Below are positions 26,836 to 36,097 of a stretch of 64,000 nt of DNA, in pieces; the stretch's first letter is position 1, and every line of letters starts with the position of its first letter. This DNA is from an uncultured Bacteroidales bacterium. GTDB lineage: Bacteria > Bacteroidota > Bacteroidia > Bacteroidales > Bacteroidaceae. The stretch covers positions 1 through 64,000 of the forward strand of contig CACZAN010000024.1 in NCBI GenBank assembly GCA_902779165.1. Reading direction: 5' to 3'. Below the pieces are notes generated by a model. The model searched no databases, was not told the DNA's origin, and saw nothing but the letters and a program-made list of their open reading frames with translations. The position numbers and the translations under genes are program-made.

Positions 26836-28125
26836 GTGGATGCAAGATTCTCAATCATGGATTTGGCTCAGGCTATGGTGCGCCGTGCCAATGTCCCCTA
26901 TGCAGATGCTGCAGCTTTCGTCCGTCAATTCTTCGAGACCATACAGGAAGCCTTGCTGCGTGATAAGATTGTCAAAGTACGTGGCTTCGGCACCTTCAAA
27001 CTTATCAGCGTGGAGCCTCGGGAGAGTATCAGCGTAGCCGACGGTAGGCGCATCCAGATTGCAGGCCACACCAAGGTCTCTTTCACACCCGATGCCGTTC
27101 TCCGCGATGCAGTAAACAAGCCCTTTGCAGAGTTCGAAACCGTTATACTTAGCGACAATCTCGACATCAATACTTTAGAAGCTCTGGATGCAGAGGTTCC
27201 TGCAGAAGAAGTCCCTGCAGAAGGAGTTTCTGTAGAAGAGGTTCTTTCAGAAGAAGTTTCTGTTCCAGTTGAAGTACTTCCGTCAGAAGAGGAACCGATA
27301 GTTCCAGAGGAAAAGGTTGAAGTTGAAGAAACCGTTGCTCCTGGTCCTGTGGAAGAACTTGTTGTTTCTCTGGATGAGGAGGAAACTGCTGATCCCATAG
27401 AAGGGGAAAAAGAGATTGAAACTTCTGAAGAAGAGGAAGAAGAATCCCCGACTCCTGAACCAAAGGAAGGGTCCCCAGCCAAAACAGAAGAGCCCGTGGC
27501 TGTGAAAGTGGTTGAACCCGTTCCTGTAGTGGTGGTTGAGCCAGTCCCTACAGGAGAATCTGACAAGGCTGAGAACGGAACCGAAGTGCCGGTGACTCCC
27601 TTGAGGAGCGAGACATCTCGCTCCTGTAGCTTCTGGCGCTGTTTCCTCGCTTTCTTCCTGGCATTGCTGCTCTTTATCGCGGGCTATTGTGTAGGTTATC
27701 TGCGGCCCGTTGAGCTGCCCTTCCTAACCGGACAGACCGAGCCAACAGTTTCCGGGCAGGCGCCTGCAAAACAGCCTTCGGCAAAACAACAGTCGGCAAG
27801 GAAGCCTGTTCCTGTTGCGTCCTCAGCCGCCAAAGACTCCATAGCGGCCAAGGCTGATTCCACAGTTGCTGCTAAGCCTGTCGATCCCGCTAAGGCTCCC
27901 TCCGAGACGCTCGCTTATCCGCAGGTCGAAGGAGGACAATACTGGATTATTGGAATCAAGGGCACCGAGATTATGAAACCCGGACGGACCCTCCTCAACT
28001 TCTCATTGAAATATTATAAGAGCAAGGACTTCGTAGAGTACATCTGTGTGATGAACGATATTAAGAACCCAGATATCGTTCCTATCAACAAAGAACTCAA
28101 GATTCCTGAACTCCAGAAAAAATAA
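26836..28125 (+). CDS. HU-domain protein fused to acidic linker, membrane helix and LysM-like tail
   Basis: A 429-residue protein with an unusual layout. Residues 1-100 are an HU/IHF-like domain (VKVRGFGTFKLISVEPRES, then GRRIQIAGHTKVSFTP). Residues about 100-260 are a highly acidic, Val/Pro/Glu-rich linker with PAEEVPAEGVSVEEVLSEE-type repeats. A single membrane helix follows (about 267-289, FLAFFLALLLFIAGYCVGYL). A second Ala/Lys-rich linker leads to a LysM-like end (RTLLNFSLKYYKSKDFVEY, then NPDIVPINKELKIP). The start is GTG at 26836; ATG at 26857 is an alternative. The predicted topology is DNA-binding in the cytoplasm and cell-wall binding in the periplasm. Confidence 0.82.
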   Translation: MDARFSIMDLAQAMVRRANVPYADAAAFVRQFFETIQEALLRDKIVKVRGFGTFKLISVEPRESISVADGRRIQIAGHTKVSFTPDAVLRDAVNKPFAEFETVILSDNLDINTLEALDAEVPAEEVPAEGVSVEEVLSEEVSVPVEVLPSEEEPIVPEEKVEVEETVAPGPVEELVVSLDEEETADPIEGEKEIETSEEEEEESPTPEPKEGSPAKTEEPVAVKVVEPVPVVVVEPVPTGESDKAENGTEVPVTPLRSETSRSCSFWRCFLAFFLALLLFIAGYCVGYLRPVELPFLTGQTEPTVSGQAPAKQPSAKQQSARKPVPVASSAAKDSIAAKADSTVAAKPVDPAKAPSETLAYPQVEGGQYWIIGIKGTEIMKPGRTLLNFSLKYYKSKDFVEYICVMNDIKNPDIVPINKELKIPELQKK

Positions 28126-28153
28126 CGTTAACTCTAAAAAATATACAACAAAA

Positions 28154-29149
28154 ATGGCAGAATCCATTGACATTCGCGAACTCAACGAGCGCATCGAGCG
28201 CCAGAGTGGTTTCGTCACCAACTTAATGACCGGTATGGATCAGGTCATCGTGGGACAGCGACACCTCGTAGAGTCCCTACTTATCGGCCTTCTCTCCGAC
28301 GGCCACGTCCTCCTCGAAGGCGTCCCTGGTCTCGCAAAGACCCTCGCCATCAAGACTTTGGCGCAACTTATCGACGCAAAGTTCAGCCGCATTCAGTTTA
28401 CCCCAGACCTGCTTCCTGCAGATGTCACCGGAACTATGATCTATTCTCAAAAGGACGAGAAGTTCATGGTCGAACAGGGGCCGGTCTTCGCTAACTTTGT
28501 CCTCGCCGACGAAATAAACCGTGCTCCCGCCAAGGTGCAGAGTGCTCTGCTCGAAGCCATGCAGGAGCGTGAGGTCACCATCGGAAAGCAGACCTTCCAC
28601 CTGCCCTCGCCATTCCTCGTGCTGGCTACGCAGAACCCTATCGAACAGGAAGGCACATACCCACTGCCCGAGGCACAGGTAGACCGCTTCATGCTGAAGG
28701 TGGTCATCAGCTACCCAAAACTCGAAGAGGAGAAGCGCATCATTCGTCAGAATATCGGAGGCGAGCGTACGGCTGTGCGTGCCGTCCTCTCTACAAAGGA
28801 GATTATGGAAGCACGAGAGGTTGTGCGTCAGGTTTATCTCGACGAGAAGATTGAACAATATATCGCCGATATTGTATTCGCTACACGTTTCCCTGAAAAC
28901 TACGGATTGAAAGAAATCAAGGACTTCATCGAATTCGGAGGATCGCCCCGTGCAAGCATCAACCTGGCACTCGCGGCTCGTGCCTACGCTTTCATCAAGC
29001 GACGTGGCTACGTCATTCCCGAGGATGTTCGTGCCGTTGCTCACGATGTGCTGCGCCATCGTATCGGGCTCACCTACGAAGCCGAGGCCAACAATGTCAG
29101 TGCCGACGAAATCGTCAGCAAGATTCTGAACAAGGTAGAAGTACCCTAA
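28154..29149 (+). CDS. moxR: MoxR-family AAA+ ATPase
   Basis: A 331-residue chaperone-like ATPase expected to act on the VWA proteins encoded downstream. The Walker A motif GVPGLAKT is at 56-63, Walker B FVLADE at 115-120, sensor 1 ATQNP, and MKVVISYP-type MoxR signature segments follow. The C-terminal lid has GSPRASINLALAARAYA. It heads the classical moxR-DUF58-batA-batB order. The last 21 bp of the gene, including the stop, are directly duplicated (29131-29172). Confidence 0.94.
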   Translation: MAESIDIRELNERIERQSGFVTNLMTGMDQVIVGQRHLVESLLIGLLSDGHVLLEGVPGLAKTLAIKTLAQLIDAKFSRIQFTPDLLPADVTGTMIYSQKDEKFMVEQGPVFANFVLADEINRAPAKVQSALLEAMQEREVTIGKQTFHLPSPFLVLATQNPIEQEGTYPLPEAQVDRFMLKVVISYPKLEEEKRIIRQNIGGERTAVRAVLSTKEIMEAREVVRQVYLDEKIEQYIADIVFATRFPENYGLKEIKDFIEFGGSPRASINLALAARAYAFIKRRGYVIPEDVRAVAHDVLRHRIGLTYEAEANNVSADEIVSKILNKVEVP

Positions 29150-29172
29150 TTCAAGGTAGAAGTGCTCTAATT
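29131..29172. repeat. 21-bp direct duplication across the moxR stop
   Basis: CAAGGTAGAAGTACCCTAAT occurs at 29131 and again, with two changes, at 29152. The second copy is outside the gene. Confidence 0.85.
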
Positions 29173-29234
29173 TGACGATTTAAGGTTTTAAGGCCTGAGA
29201 AATTGGGGCCTCAAGAATTGTCCCGTTTCTTCCA

Positions 29235-29251
29235 CCGCGATTCTATCGCGG
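29235..29251. other. Short hairpin before the DUF58 gene
   Basis: CCGCGA-TTCTA-TCGCGG is a perfect 6-bp stem in the 129-bp moxR to DUF58 gap. It may affect mRNA stability or start-site access. Confidence 0.45.
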
Positions 29252-29278
29252 CTCCCTGAAATCATAAAACATACAATC

Positions 29279-30148
29279 GTGGAAACATCTGAAATCCTTA
29301 AGCGCGTCCGCCAGATAGAAATCAAGACCCGCGGCCTCTCCTCGAACATCTTTGCCGGAGAGTACCACTCGGCCTTCAAGGGGCGTGGTATGGCCTTCAG
29401 CGAAGTGCGTGAATATCAGTACGGCGACGATATCCGCGACATAGAATGGAACGTTACCGCCCGATTCAACAAACCTTATATCAAGGTTTTCGAAGAGGAA
29501 CGTGAACTGACCGTGATGTTGCTCGTGGACGTCAGCGGAAGTCTTGACTTCGGAACCACCGTACAGACCAAGCGTGATATGGTTACAGAGATTGCAGCCA
29601 CACTGGCCTTCAGCGCCATACAGAACAACGATAAGATTGGCGTCATCTTCTTTTCCGACCGCATAGAGAAGTTTATACCGCCGAAGAAGGGTCGCAAGCA
29701 CATCCTTTATATCATCCGAGAGCTCCTGGACTTCAAGCCCGAGAGCCAGCGGACCGATATACAGCAGGCTGTGGAATATCTCACCCAGGTTATCAAGCGC
29801 CGCTGCACCTGTTTTCTGCTCAGCGACTTCATTGATGAGCGCGACTTCCGTCAGCCACTGACCATTGCCAACCGTAAGCACGATGTCGTGGCCATCCAGG
29901 TCTATGACCGACGCATTGCAGAACTGCCTGACGTGGGACTGATGCGGTTGAGGGATGCCGAGACGGGGCATCTACAGTGGATAGACACCTCCAGCCGTAA
30001 GGTGAGGGCTGCCCAGTCCCGATGGTGGCACGAACAGACCCAGCGCCTGAACGATATCTTCTCGCGGAGCAATGTTGATCACGTCAGCGTGCGTACAGAC
30101 CAAGATTACGTGGTGGCACTGCGAAGCCTATTTGCACAAAGAACGTAA
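29279..30148 (+). CDS. DUF58-domain protein of the Bat operon
   Basis: A 289-residue cytoplasmic protein. The DUF58 signature GRGMAFSEVREYQYGDDIRDIEWN is seen around residues 36-58, followed by a VWA-like fold with the metal-site residues DVSGS (about 84-88). The start is GTG at 29279, giving METSEILKRVRQIEIKT. DUF58 proteins act with MoxR and VWA proteins, perhaps in assembling periplasmic complexes. No membrane segment is present. Confidence 0.9.
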   Translation: METSEILKRVRQIEIKTRGLSSNIFAGEYHSAFKGRGMAFSEVREYQYGDDIRDIEWNVTARFNKPYIKVFEEERELTVMLLVDVSGSLDFGTTVQTKRDMVTEIAATLAFSAIQNNDKIGVIFFSDRIEKFIPPKKGRKHILYIIRELLDFKPESQRTDIQQAVEYLTQVIKRRCTCFLLSDFIDERDFRQPLTIANRKHDVVAIQVYDRRIAELPDVGLMRLRDAETGHLQWIDTSSRKVRAAQSRWWHEQTQRLNDIFSRSNVDHVSVRTDQDYVVALRSLFAQRT

Positions 30149-30150
30149 AA

Positions 30151-31230
30151 ATGATGAGATTCAGAAATATCATCCTGCTATCGCTTCTGATAATAGCGAC
30201 GACAGCCAGGGCTCAAGTCATCTTTGATGCGCGTATCGATACACTCATACTGCTCATCGGAGAACAGCGCGAGCTAACCCTCGATGTCACCTGCGGAGCC
30301 CAGCAGAAACTGAAGATGCCCGATTACAAACCGATGCAGCCCTTGGCGCAAGACGTCGAAATCGTTGAACTGCTCGGTACAGATACTACCTTCCTCGATG
30401 AAGGCCATAGGATGCAGGTCCTGCAGCGATATTCTATTACCGCATGGGACTCTGCCTTCGTGTTGCTGCCTCCCTTTGAGGTTGAAGTAGACGGCCAGCA
30501 GTATAAGTCCAATCAATTAGCCCTGAAGGTACTTACGGTTCCTGTAGACACCGTTCATGTCGACCAGTTCTTCCCTCCAAAGGATATCCAGAACAATCCT
30601 TTCTCTTGGGATGACTGGAAACCCGTGATGTGGTTCGTAGGCATCAATCAGCTACTGGCACTTATCCTCCTATGGATTTACAGCCGCTGGCGCGAGAACA
30701 AACCGCTCATCCGCATCATCCGCCGAAAGGTGAAGTTGCCGCCCCATCAGGTGGCTATGACCGAGATCGAACGTATCAAGGCAGATCGTAAGTGGGCGGA
30801 GGAAGACAGCAAGGAATACTACACCCAGCTCACGGATACTCTGCGCAACTATATCAAGGAGCGCTACGGATTCAACGCTACCGAGATGACATCCTCTGAG
30901 ATTATTGAACGACTGCTGCAGGAACAGGACGAACAGGCGTTGGCGGAATTGCGCCAGCTCTTCACCACCGCCGACCTCGTCAAGTTCGCCAAGTGGACGA
31001 CGCTCATCAATGAGAACGACGCCAACCTCGTCAGCGCCATCGACTTCATCAATCAGACGAAGATTGAGGTAGATCCCAACGCACCCACAGAAATCGTGGA
31101 GGTGCCCGAGGAAGTGAAGCAAAGCCAGAAGCGATCGTTCGCCCTGAAGGCCGTCATGTGGGTGATTGCCGTCATCGCCGTAGCCTTTGTTGCTTATGCT
31201 CTCTACCTCTCTATCGACTTAATCCGTTAA
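30151..31230 (+). CDS. Bat-operon membrane protein (function unknown)
   Basis: A 359-residue protein. An N-terminal signal peptide (MRFRNIILLSLLIIATTARA) leads to a periplasmic BatD-like beta domain (GEQRELTLDVTCGAQQKL, then QVLQRYSITAWDSAFVLLPP). A first membrane helix lies at about 161-177, then a cytoplasmic helical segment (DTLRNYIKERYGFNATEMT) resembling the C-terminal part of BatD proteins, and a final membrane helix (about 329-352). Only 2 bp separate it from the DUF58 gene. It occupies the position of the unnamed gene between DUF58 and batA in other Bacteroidetes. Confidence 0.8.
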   Translation: MMRFRNIILLSLLIIATTARAQVIFDARIDTLILLIGEQRELTLDVTCGAQQKLKMPDYKPMQPLAQDVEIVELLGTDTTFLDEGHRMQVLQRYSITAWDSAFVLLPPFEVEVDGQQYKSNQLALKVLTVPVDTVHVDQFFPPKDIQNNPFSWDDWKPVMWFVGINQLLALILLWIYSRWRENKPLIRIIRRKVKLPPHQVAMTEIERIKADRKWAEEDSKEYYTQLTDTLRNYIKERYGFNATEMTSSEIIERLLQEQDEQALAELRQLFTTADLVKFAKWTTLINENDANLVSAIDFINQTKIEVDPNAPTEIVEVPEEVKQSQKRSFALKAVMWVIAVIAVAFVAYALYLSIDLIR

Positions 31231-31234
31231 GACT

Positions 31235-32233
31235 ATGCAATTTGCACATCCATATTTCCTCCTGCTACTGCTGCTGCTCGTACCTTATATAATATGGTAT
31301 CTCCTGCGGCACCGTACCAGCGAGCCTACGTTGCAGGTGTCTTCGACATCAGCATTCCGACATGCGCCCCGCACCTACAAGCAGTTCCTGGTCCATGCGC
31401 CCTTCCTTCTGCGTTGTCTCTCATTCCTGATGATTGTGCTCGTGCTCTGCCGTCCACAGACCAGTAACTCCTGGAGCGACCGCACCATCGAAGGTATTGA
31501 TATCATGCTCTGTGTGGATATCTCGACATCCATGCTGGCCGAGGACCTGAGGCCGAATCGTATCGAAGCCGCCAAGAAGGTGGCCGCAGAGTTCATCGCG
31601 GGCCGTCCGAATGATAATATTGGTCTCACCATCTTCTCCGGCGAGTCCTTCACCCAATGTCCGATGACCACAGACCATGCCGTGCTGCTGAATCTCTTCG
31701 AGAATGTCAGCTGTGATATGGTGCAGCGTGGACTCATGGACGATGGAACGGCAATAGGCATGGGATTGGCCAACGCCATCACACGCCTCAAGGACAGTAA
31801 GGCCAAGTCTAAGGTCATTATCCTGTTGACCGACGGCTCCAACAATGCTGGCGACATCTCACCGCTGACGGCAGCCGAAATCGCCAAAAGTTTCGGAATT
31901 CGCGTCTATACCATAGGCGTAGGAACCAATGGAACAGCACGTTATCCTTATCCCGTAGGAGGGCGGATTGAGTACATCAACATTCCAGTAGAGATTGACG
32001 AGAAGACCCTCGCGTCCATTGCCCGCACCACCGACGGCGAGTTCTACCGCGCCACCAATAATGCCAAGTTACGTGAGGTCTATCAGGAAATCGACAAACT
32101 GGAGAAGACCAAGATGAACGTCAAGCAGTACTCCAAGCGCTATGAGGCCTTTGCTCCCTTTGCACTTTTCGCATGCCTCTTCATACTGCTCGAAATCCTT
32201 CTGCGTGAAACCATTCTCAAGAAAATTCCATAA
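31235..32233 (+). CDS. batA: BatA, VWA-domain aerotolerance protein
   Basis: A 332-residue inner-membrane protein with two N-terminal membrane helices (about 7-24 and 57-73), a von Willebrand A domain with the metal site DISTS (95-99) and TDG-type motif LLTDGSNNAGD, and a C-terminal helix (about 303-325). Bat proteins are linked to oxygen tolerance in Bacteroides; the mechanism is not established. It starts 4 bp after the preceding gene. Confidence 0.92.
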   Translation: MQFAHPYFLLLLLLLVPYIIWYLLRHRTSEPTLQVSSTSAFRHAPRTYKQFLVHAPFLLRCLSFLMIVLVLCRPQTSNSWSDRTIEGIDIMLCVDISTSMLAEDLRPNRIEAAKKVAAEFIAGRPNDNIGLTIFSGESFTQCPMTTDHAVLLNLFENVSCDMVQRGLMDDGTAIGMGLANAITRLKDSKAKSKVIILLTDGSNNAGDISPLTAAEIAKSFGIRVYTIGVGTNGTARYPYPVGGRIEYINIPVEIDEKTLASIARTTDGEFYRATNNAKLREVYQEIDKLEKTKMNVKQYSKRYEAFAPFALFACLFILLEILLRETILKKIP

Positions 32234-32245
32234 TCTGTTAAGTAT

Positions 32246-32264
32246 GTTGCCGTTCTGCGGCAAC
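32246..32264. other. Perfect hairpin between batA and batB
   Basis: GTTGCCG-TTCTG-CGGCAAC, a 7-bp perfect stem with no U tract. It may be an mRNA stability element within the operon. Confidence 0.5.
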
Positions 32265-32278
32265 GAATCCAACTGCCT

Positions 32279-34033
32279 ATGTTCCGCTTCGAGAATCCCA
32301 TATACCTCTATGCACTCGCAATCATTCCGCTGCTTGCGCTGCTGCATTATGGAACCAACATCCTGCGCCGCCGTCGCCTGAAAAAGTATGGCGACATGGA
32401 GTTACTGAAACCACTGATGCCCGACGTCTCACGCTGGCGTCCGGAAGTAAAGTTCTGGCTGGTGAACCTCGCACTGGCGATGATGATTGTCTGTCTCGCC
32501 CGTCCGCAATACGGTACGAAGATAGACACCCGCACTCGGAAAGGCATCGAAGCCATCATCGCACTCGATGTCTCCAACTCCATGCTGGCCGAGGATGTTA
32601 CTCCCAGCCGTCTGGCCAAGTCCAAGATGCTCATTAGCAGCCTCGTGGACAATATGGTGGACGACAAGGTTGGACTTATCGTCTATGCAGGCGAAGCCTA
32701 CACCCAGCTGCCTATCACTTCAGACTACGTCTCGGCCAAGATGTTTCTCGACAACATCTCGCCTGATATGATCGCCGTTCAGGGCACAGACATTGCCCGA
32801 GCTATCCGGCTTGCGACCCATAGCTTCACGCAACAGGAAGGCGTGGGAAGGGCCATCTTCGTCATCACCGACGGTGAGGACAACGAAGGCGGGGCTGTTG
32901 AAGCCGCTAAGGATGCCCTGAAGAAGGGGATGAATGTCTACGTACTTGGCGTAGGTTCACCTGAGGGAAGTCCGATCCCTATTCCTGGAGGTCGCGGCTA
33001 CCTCACTGATAATTCTGGAAATACCGTAGTCTCTAAACTTAATGAAGAGATGTGTCGAGAGATTGCTCAGGCCGGAGGAGGTGCATATATCTATGTAGAC
33101 AACAGTTCTTCCGCTCAGGCCGCGCTACAGCGCCATGTCGACAAGCTTGCGAAGGCAGAGATGGAATCTGTACTCTACAGCGAATACGACGAGCACTTCG
33201 GCGACTTCGCCTGGGCAGCTCTGGTCCTCCTGCTCGTAGACCTCTTTATCCTTGCCCGTATGAACCATGTCTTCAGCCGAGTACGATTGTTCCGTGTTTC
33301 AGACAAGGGCGCAGCCCTGCTCCTTTTCCTCTTCTTCTCGCTGGGCACACCGGCACTCTTCAGCGACTCTTGTTCTGCCTATGCCCAGAAGAAGAACGAC
33401 CGTTACTATGTGCGCCACGGTAACCGCTACTACCGCGACAGCCTCTACGCCAAGGCGCAGGTAGATTATCAGAAGGCAATAGAAAAGGATGCTTCGAACC
33501 CCACAGCTCACTACAACCTGGGCAATGCCTTCCTCTTTCAGGGTCAGCCTCAGGAGGCGATGAAAAACTATGAGAGCGCTATCCGCCTCGAAAAAGATCC
33601 GTTGCGACAGGCACAGGCTTACCACAATGCCGGTGTCATCTTCCAGAGTCAGCAGCAGTTCCAGCAGGCTATAGGATGTTATAAGAACGCTCTCCGCAAG
33701 AACCCCAAGGACGACGAGACACGCTATAACCTGGCCCTTTGTCAGCATCAGCTGAAGAACCAGCAGCAGAATCAGGACAACAACCAGGATCAGCAGCAAC
33801 AGGACCAGCAGCAACAAGACCAACAGCAGCAACAACAAGACCAGCAGCAGCAACAACAGCAACAACAGCAACAACAAGACCAGCAGCAACAGCAGCAGGA
33901 ACAGCCCAAGATGTCGCGTGAGAATGCTGAGCAGCTCCTGCAAGCCGCGCAGCAAGAGGAAAAACAGACGCAGGACAAGGTCAACAAAGCTCAGCAGAAA
34001 CCTCAGCGTCGCCAGCTGCAGAAGCAATGGTAA
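32279..34033 (+). CDS. batB: BatB-BatC fusion: VWA domain plus TPR domain
   Basis: A 584-residue protein that joins two normally separate gene products. Residues 1-325 are BatB: two N-terminal helices, a VWA domain with DVSNS (97-101) and VITDGEDNEGG, and a membrane helix at about 308-325. Residues about 340-365 (GAALLLFLFFSLGTPALF) look like a former BatC signal peptide, now internal. TPR units follow (about 375-490, YNLGNAFLFQGQPQEAMKNY). The end is a Gln/Asp-rich tract (about 494-541) and a basic tail. No stop or ATG separates the halves, and reading frame is continuous. Confidence 0.88.
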   Translation: MFRFENPIYLYALAIIPLLALLHYGTNILRRRRLKKYGDMELLKPLMPDVSRWRPEVKFWLVNLALAMMIVCLARPQYGTKIDTRTRKGIEAIIALDVSNSMLAEDVTPSRLAKSKMLISSLVDNMVDDKVGLIVYAGEAYTQLPITSDYVSAKMFLDNISPDMIAVQGTDIARAIRLATHSFTQQEGVGRAIFVITDGEDNEGGAVEAAKDALKKGMNVYVLGVGSPEGSPIPIPGGRGYLTDNSGNTVVSKLNEEMCREIAQAGGGAYIYVDNSSSAQAALQRHVDKLAKAEMESVLYSEYDEHFGDFAWAALVLLLVDLFILARMNHVFSRVRLFRVSDKGAALLLFLFFSLGTPALFSDSCSAYAQKKNDRYYVRHGNRYYRDSLYAKAQVDYQKAIEKDASNPTAHYNLGNAFLFQGQPQEAMKNYESAIRLEKDPLRQAQAYHNAGVIFQSQQQFQQAIGCYKNALRKNPKDDETRYNLALCQHQLKNQQQNQDNNQDQQQQDQQQQDQQQQQQDQQQQQQQQQQQQDQQQQQQEQPKMSRENAEQLLQAAQQEEKQTQDKVNKAQQKPQRRQLQKQW

Positions 34034-34046
34034 TAGGCCGTTTGGT

Positions 34047-34135
34047 CGAGTTCCACTGCTGGAACTGGCGAGTTCCACTGCTGGAACTCACGAATTCCAC
34101 TGCTGGAACTCACGAATTCCACTGCTGGAACTCGC
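34047..34135. repeat. 22-bp tandem palindrome array (four copies)
   Basis: Four units start at 34047, 34069, 34091 and 34113. Each contains RTTCCA-CTGC-TGGAAC, so each can fold into a hairpin. The array is between batB-batC and batD; the remaining gap to 34233 holds no gene. Confidence 0.92.
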
Positions 34136-34233
34136 TAACAGATAAGGACGCAAATCCGAATCCGGCTCCCGCAGCCTCACCGACTTAAGGTCGTAAAGAA
34201 CCAAAACAACAAAGGATAAACAAGAACAATTAT

Positions 34234-36093
34234 ATGAAAAGACATTTAGTTCTATTTTCATTCCTTCTCTTTCTCCTGCCCGCATGGGCGCAGGTACGCA
34301 TCACCGTCCAGGCACCGTCTGACGTCGTGGAGGGCGACCGCTTCCGCATATCCTATGTGGTGAACACGCAGGATATCGAGAACTTCAAGGTTGATAAGTT
34401 CGAGGGGCTTGTGGAGCTCTATGGGCCCAGCCAAAGCCGTTCGTCCAGCGTTTCTATAGTCAACGGACGAACCACGTCGTCCAGCACCATTACGTTCACG
34501 TACACGGTGACGACGGAGAAGCCTGGCACCTTCCACGTTCCGGCAGCGACCGTTGTCAGCGACGGCAAGGCCTACAAGTCCGACTCTCCTACCATCAATG
34601 TATTGCCGGGCGGTAGCAGATCTGGCGGCGGCTCAGCTGGCGGTGGCCAAGGTGCGCAGGGTGGGGGGCAGGCCCACCAGAATCCAGCCGATCGTATGCA
34701 CGTTGCTGATGTGGGCGACCGCATCACCGGAAAGGATATCTTCATCGCCGTCACAGCCTCGAAGAAGCGGGTGTTCGAGCAGGAAGCTGTCTTGCTGACT
34801 TATAAGCTCTACACCCTTGTGAATATCAGCAGTCTGGAAGGAAAGATGCCCGAACTCGACGGCTTCCATGTGCAGGAAATCAACCGCCAGCGTCAGCCCG
34901 AGTTGAAGATGGAGCACTACAACGGCAAGAACTATGGAACGGTCGTTTGGTCGCAGTATGTGGTATTCCCCCAGCAGACGGGTACGCTTCGTATTCCAGA
35001 AATCAAGTACGAAGCCACCGTCGTGCAGCAGAACCGCAGCGCCGATCCCTTCGATATCTTCTTCGGCGGAGGTTCGATGATGCAGGAAGTCCGAAAGACT
35101 GTGATGGCTCCTGCCGTCACCCTGCAGGTCGATGCCCTTCCCACTCCTAAGCCCGCGAACTTCTCAGGAGCCGTAGGACGTTTCAGCATTGCTTCTACGC
35201 TTACTCCCCAGGAACTGAAGGCCAACGATGCAACGACCCTGCGCCTGACCGTGACGGGAACGGGTAATATGAAGCTGATGAAAGCTCCTGAAGTGGCTTG
35301 GCCCAAGGACTTTGAACGCTACGACCCGAAGACTGAGGACAAGACTTCCGTCGGTGCTACGGGTTCCTCGGGCAGTGTCCTCTATGACTTCATTGCTGTG
35401 CCCCGTCATCAAGGCAAGTTCGAGCTGCCTCCAGTGGAGTTCTGCTACTTCGATCCCGATGCCCGTGAGTACAAGACCGTATCGACAGCCAGCTACACCA
35501 TCGATGTAGCCAAAGGCAAGGGCGGCAGCTCTTCCTCTCAAGCTATGTCGAAGGAAGAAGTGGAACTGCTGAACAGCGATATTCATTATATCAAAACAGG
35601 CGAGCCCACTTATCTCACCGCAGATTCCGCCCTCTTTGGTTCCTCGCGTTATTGGATGACTTATGGTATCGCTCTGGTGGCCTTTGGCGTGTTGATGTTC
35701 ATCTTCCGTCGCAGAGCTGTGGCGAATGCCGACTTGGTAGGCCGACGGGGCAGAGGCGCCAGCAAGGTAGCCACCAAACGTCTGAAGACAGCCCGCAAGC
35801 TGATGGCTGAGAACAACGCAACCGCCTTCTATGAGGAGACGATGAAAGCACTCTGGGGCTATGTCGGCGACAAACTGAATATTCCCGTCAGCGAGCTCTC
35901 GAAGGATAATGTGAGGGAAAAACTGACCGCTCGTCAGTTGTCCGACGAACTCATCGACCAGTTCCTCCGTGCTCTGGACGATTGTGAGTTTGCGCGCTTT
36001 GCTCCCGGTGACCCTGCTGATACGATGGACAAGATCTATGCCTCTGCCGAAGAGGTCATCAATAAAATGGAAACAGAACTGAAAAGGAAATAA
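34234..36093 (+). CDS. batD: BatD, aerotolerance membrane protein
   Basis: A 619-residue protein with signal peptide MKRHLVLFSFLLFLLPAWA, followed by BatD beta-sandwich domains (VRITVQAPSDVVEGDRFRIS; DIFIAVTASKKRVFEQEAVL). A Gly/Ser/Gln-rich linker lies at about 129-150. A single membrane helix is near 473-487, then a cytoplasmic helical domain (ALWGYVGDKLNIPVSEL). BatD is thought to span the inner membrane and work with BatA and BatB. Confidence 0.92.
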   Translation: MKRHLVLFSFLLFLLPAWAQVRITVQAPSDVVEGDRFRISYVVNTQDIENFKVDKFEGLVELYGPSQSRSSSVSIVNGRTTSSSTITFTYTVTTEKPGTFHVPAATVVSDGKAYKSDSPTINVLPGGSRSGGGSAGGGQGAQGGGQAHQNPADRMHVADVGDRITGKDIFIAVTASKKRVFEQEAVLLTYKLYTLVNISSLEGKMPELDGFHVQEINRQRQPELKMEHYNGKNYGTVVWSQYVVFPQQTGTLRIPEIKYEATVVQQNRSADPFDIFFGGGSMMQEVRKTVMAPAVTLQVDALPTPKPANFSGAVGRFSIASTLTPQELKANDATTLRLTVTGTGNMKLMKAPEVAWPKDFERYDPKTEDKTSVGATGSSGSVLYDFIAVPRHQGKFELPPVEFCYFDPDAREYKTVSTASYTIDVAKGKGGSSSSQAMSKEEVELLNSDIHYIKTGEPTYLTADSALFGSSRYWMTYGIALVAFGVLMFIFRRRAVANADLVGRRGRGASKVATKRLKTARKLMAENNATAFYEETMKALWGYVGDKLNIPVSELSKDNVREKLTARQLSDELIDQFLRALDDCEFARFAPGDPADTMDKIYASAEEVINKMETELKRK

Positions 36094-36097
36094 GGCA

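Noticed and set aside
33299-34078. Leu-rich minus-strand frame suggesting a membrane protein
   Set aside because: It is the reverse of the Gln-rich CAG/CAA tract in the BatB-BatC fusion.
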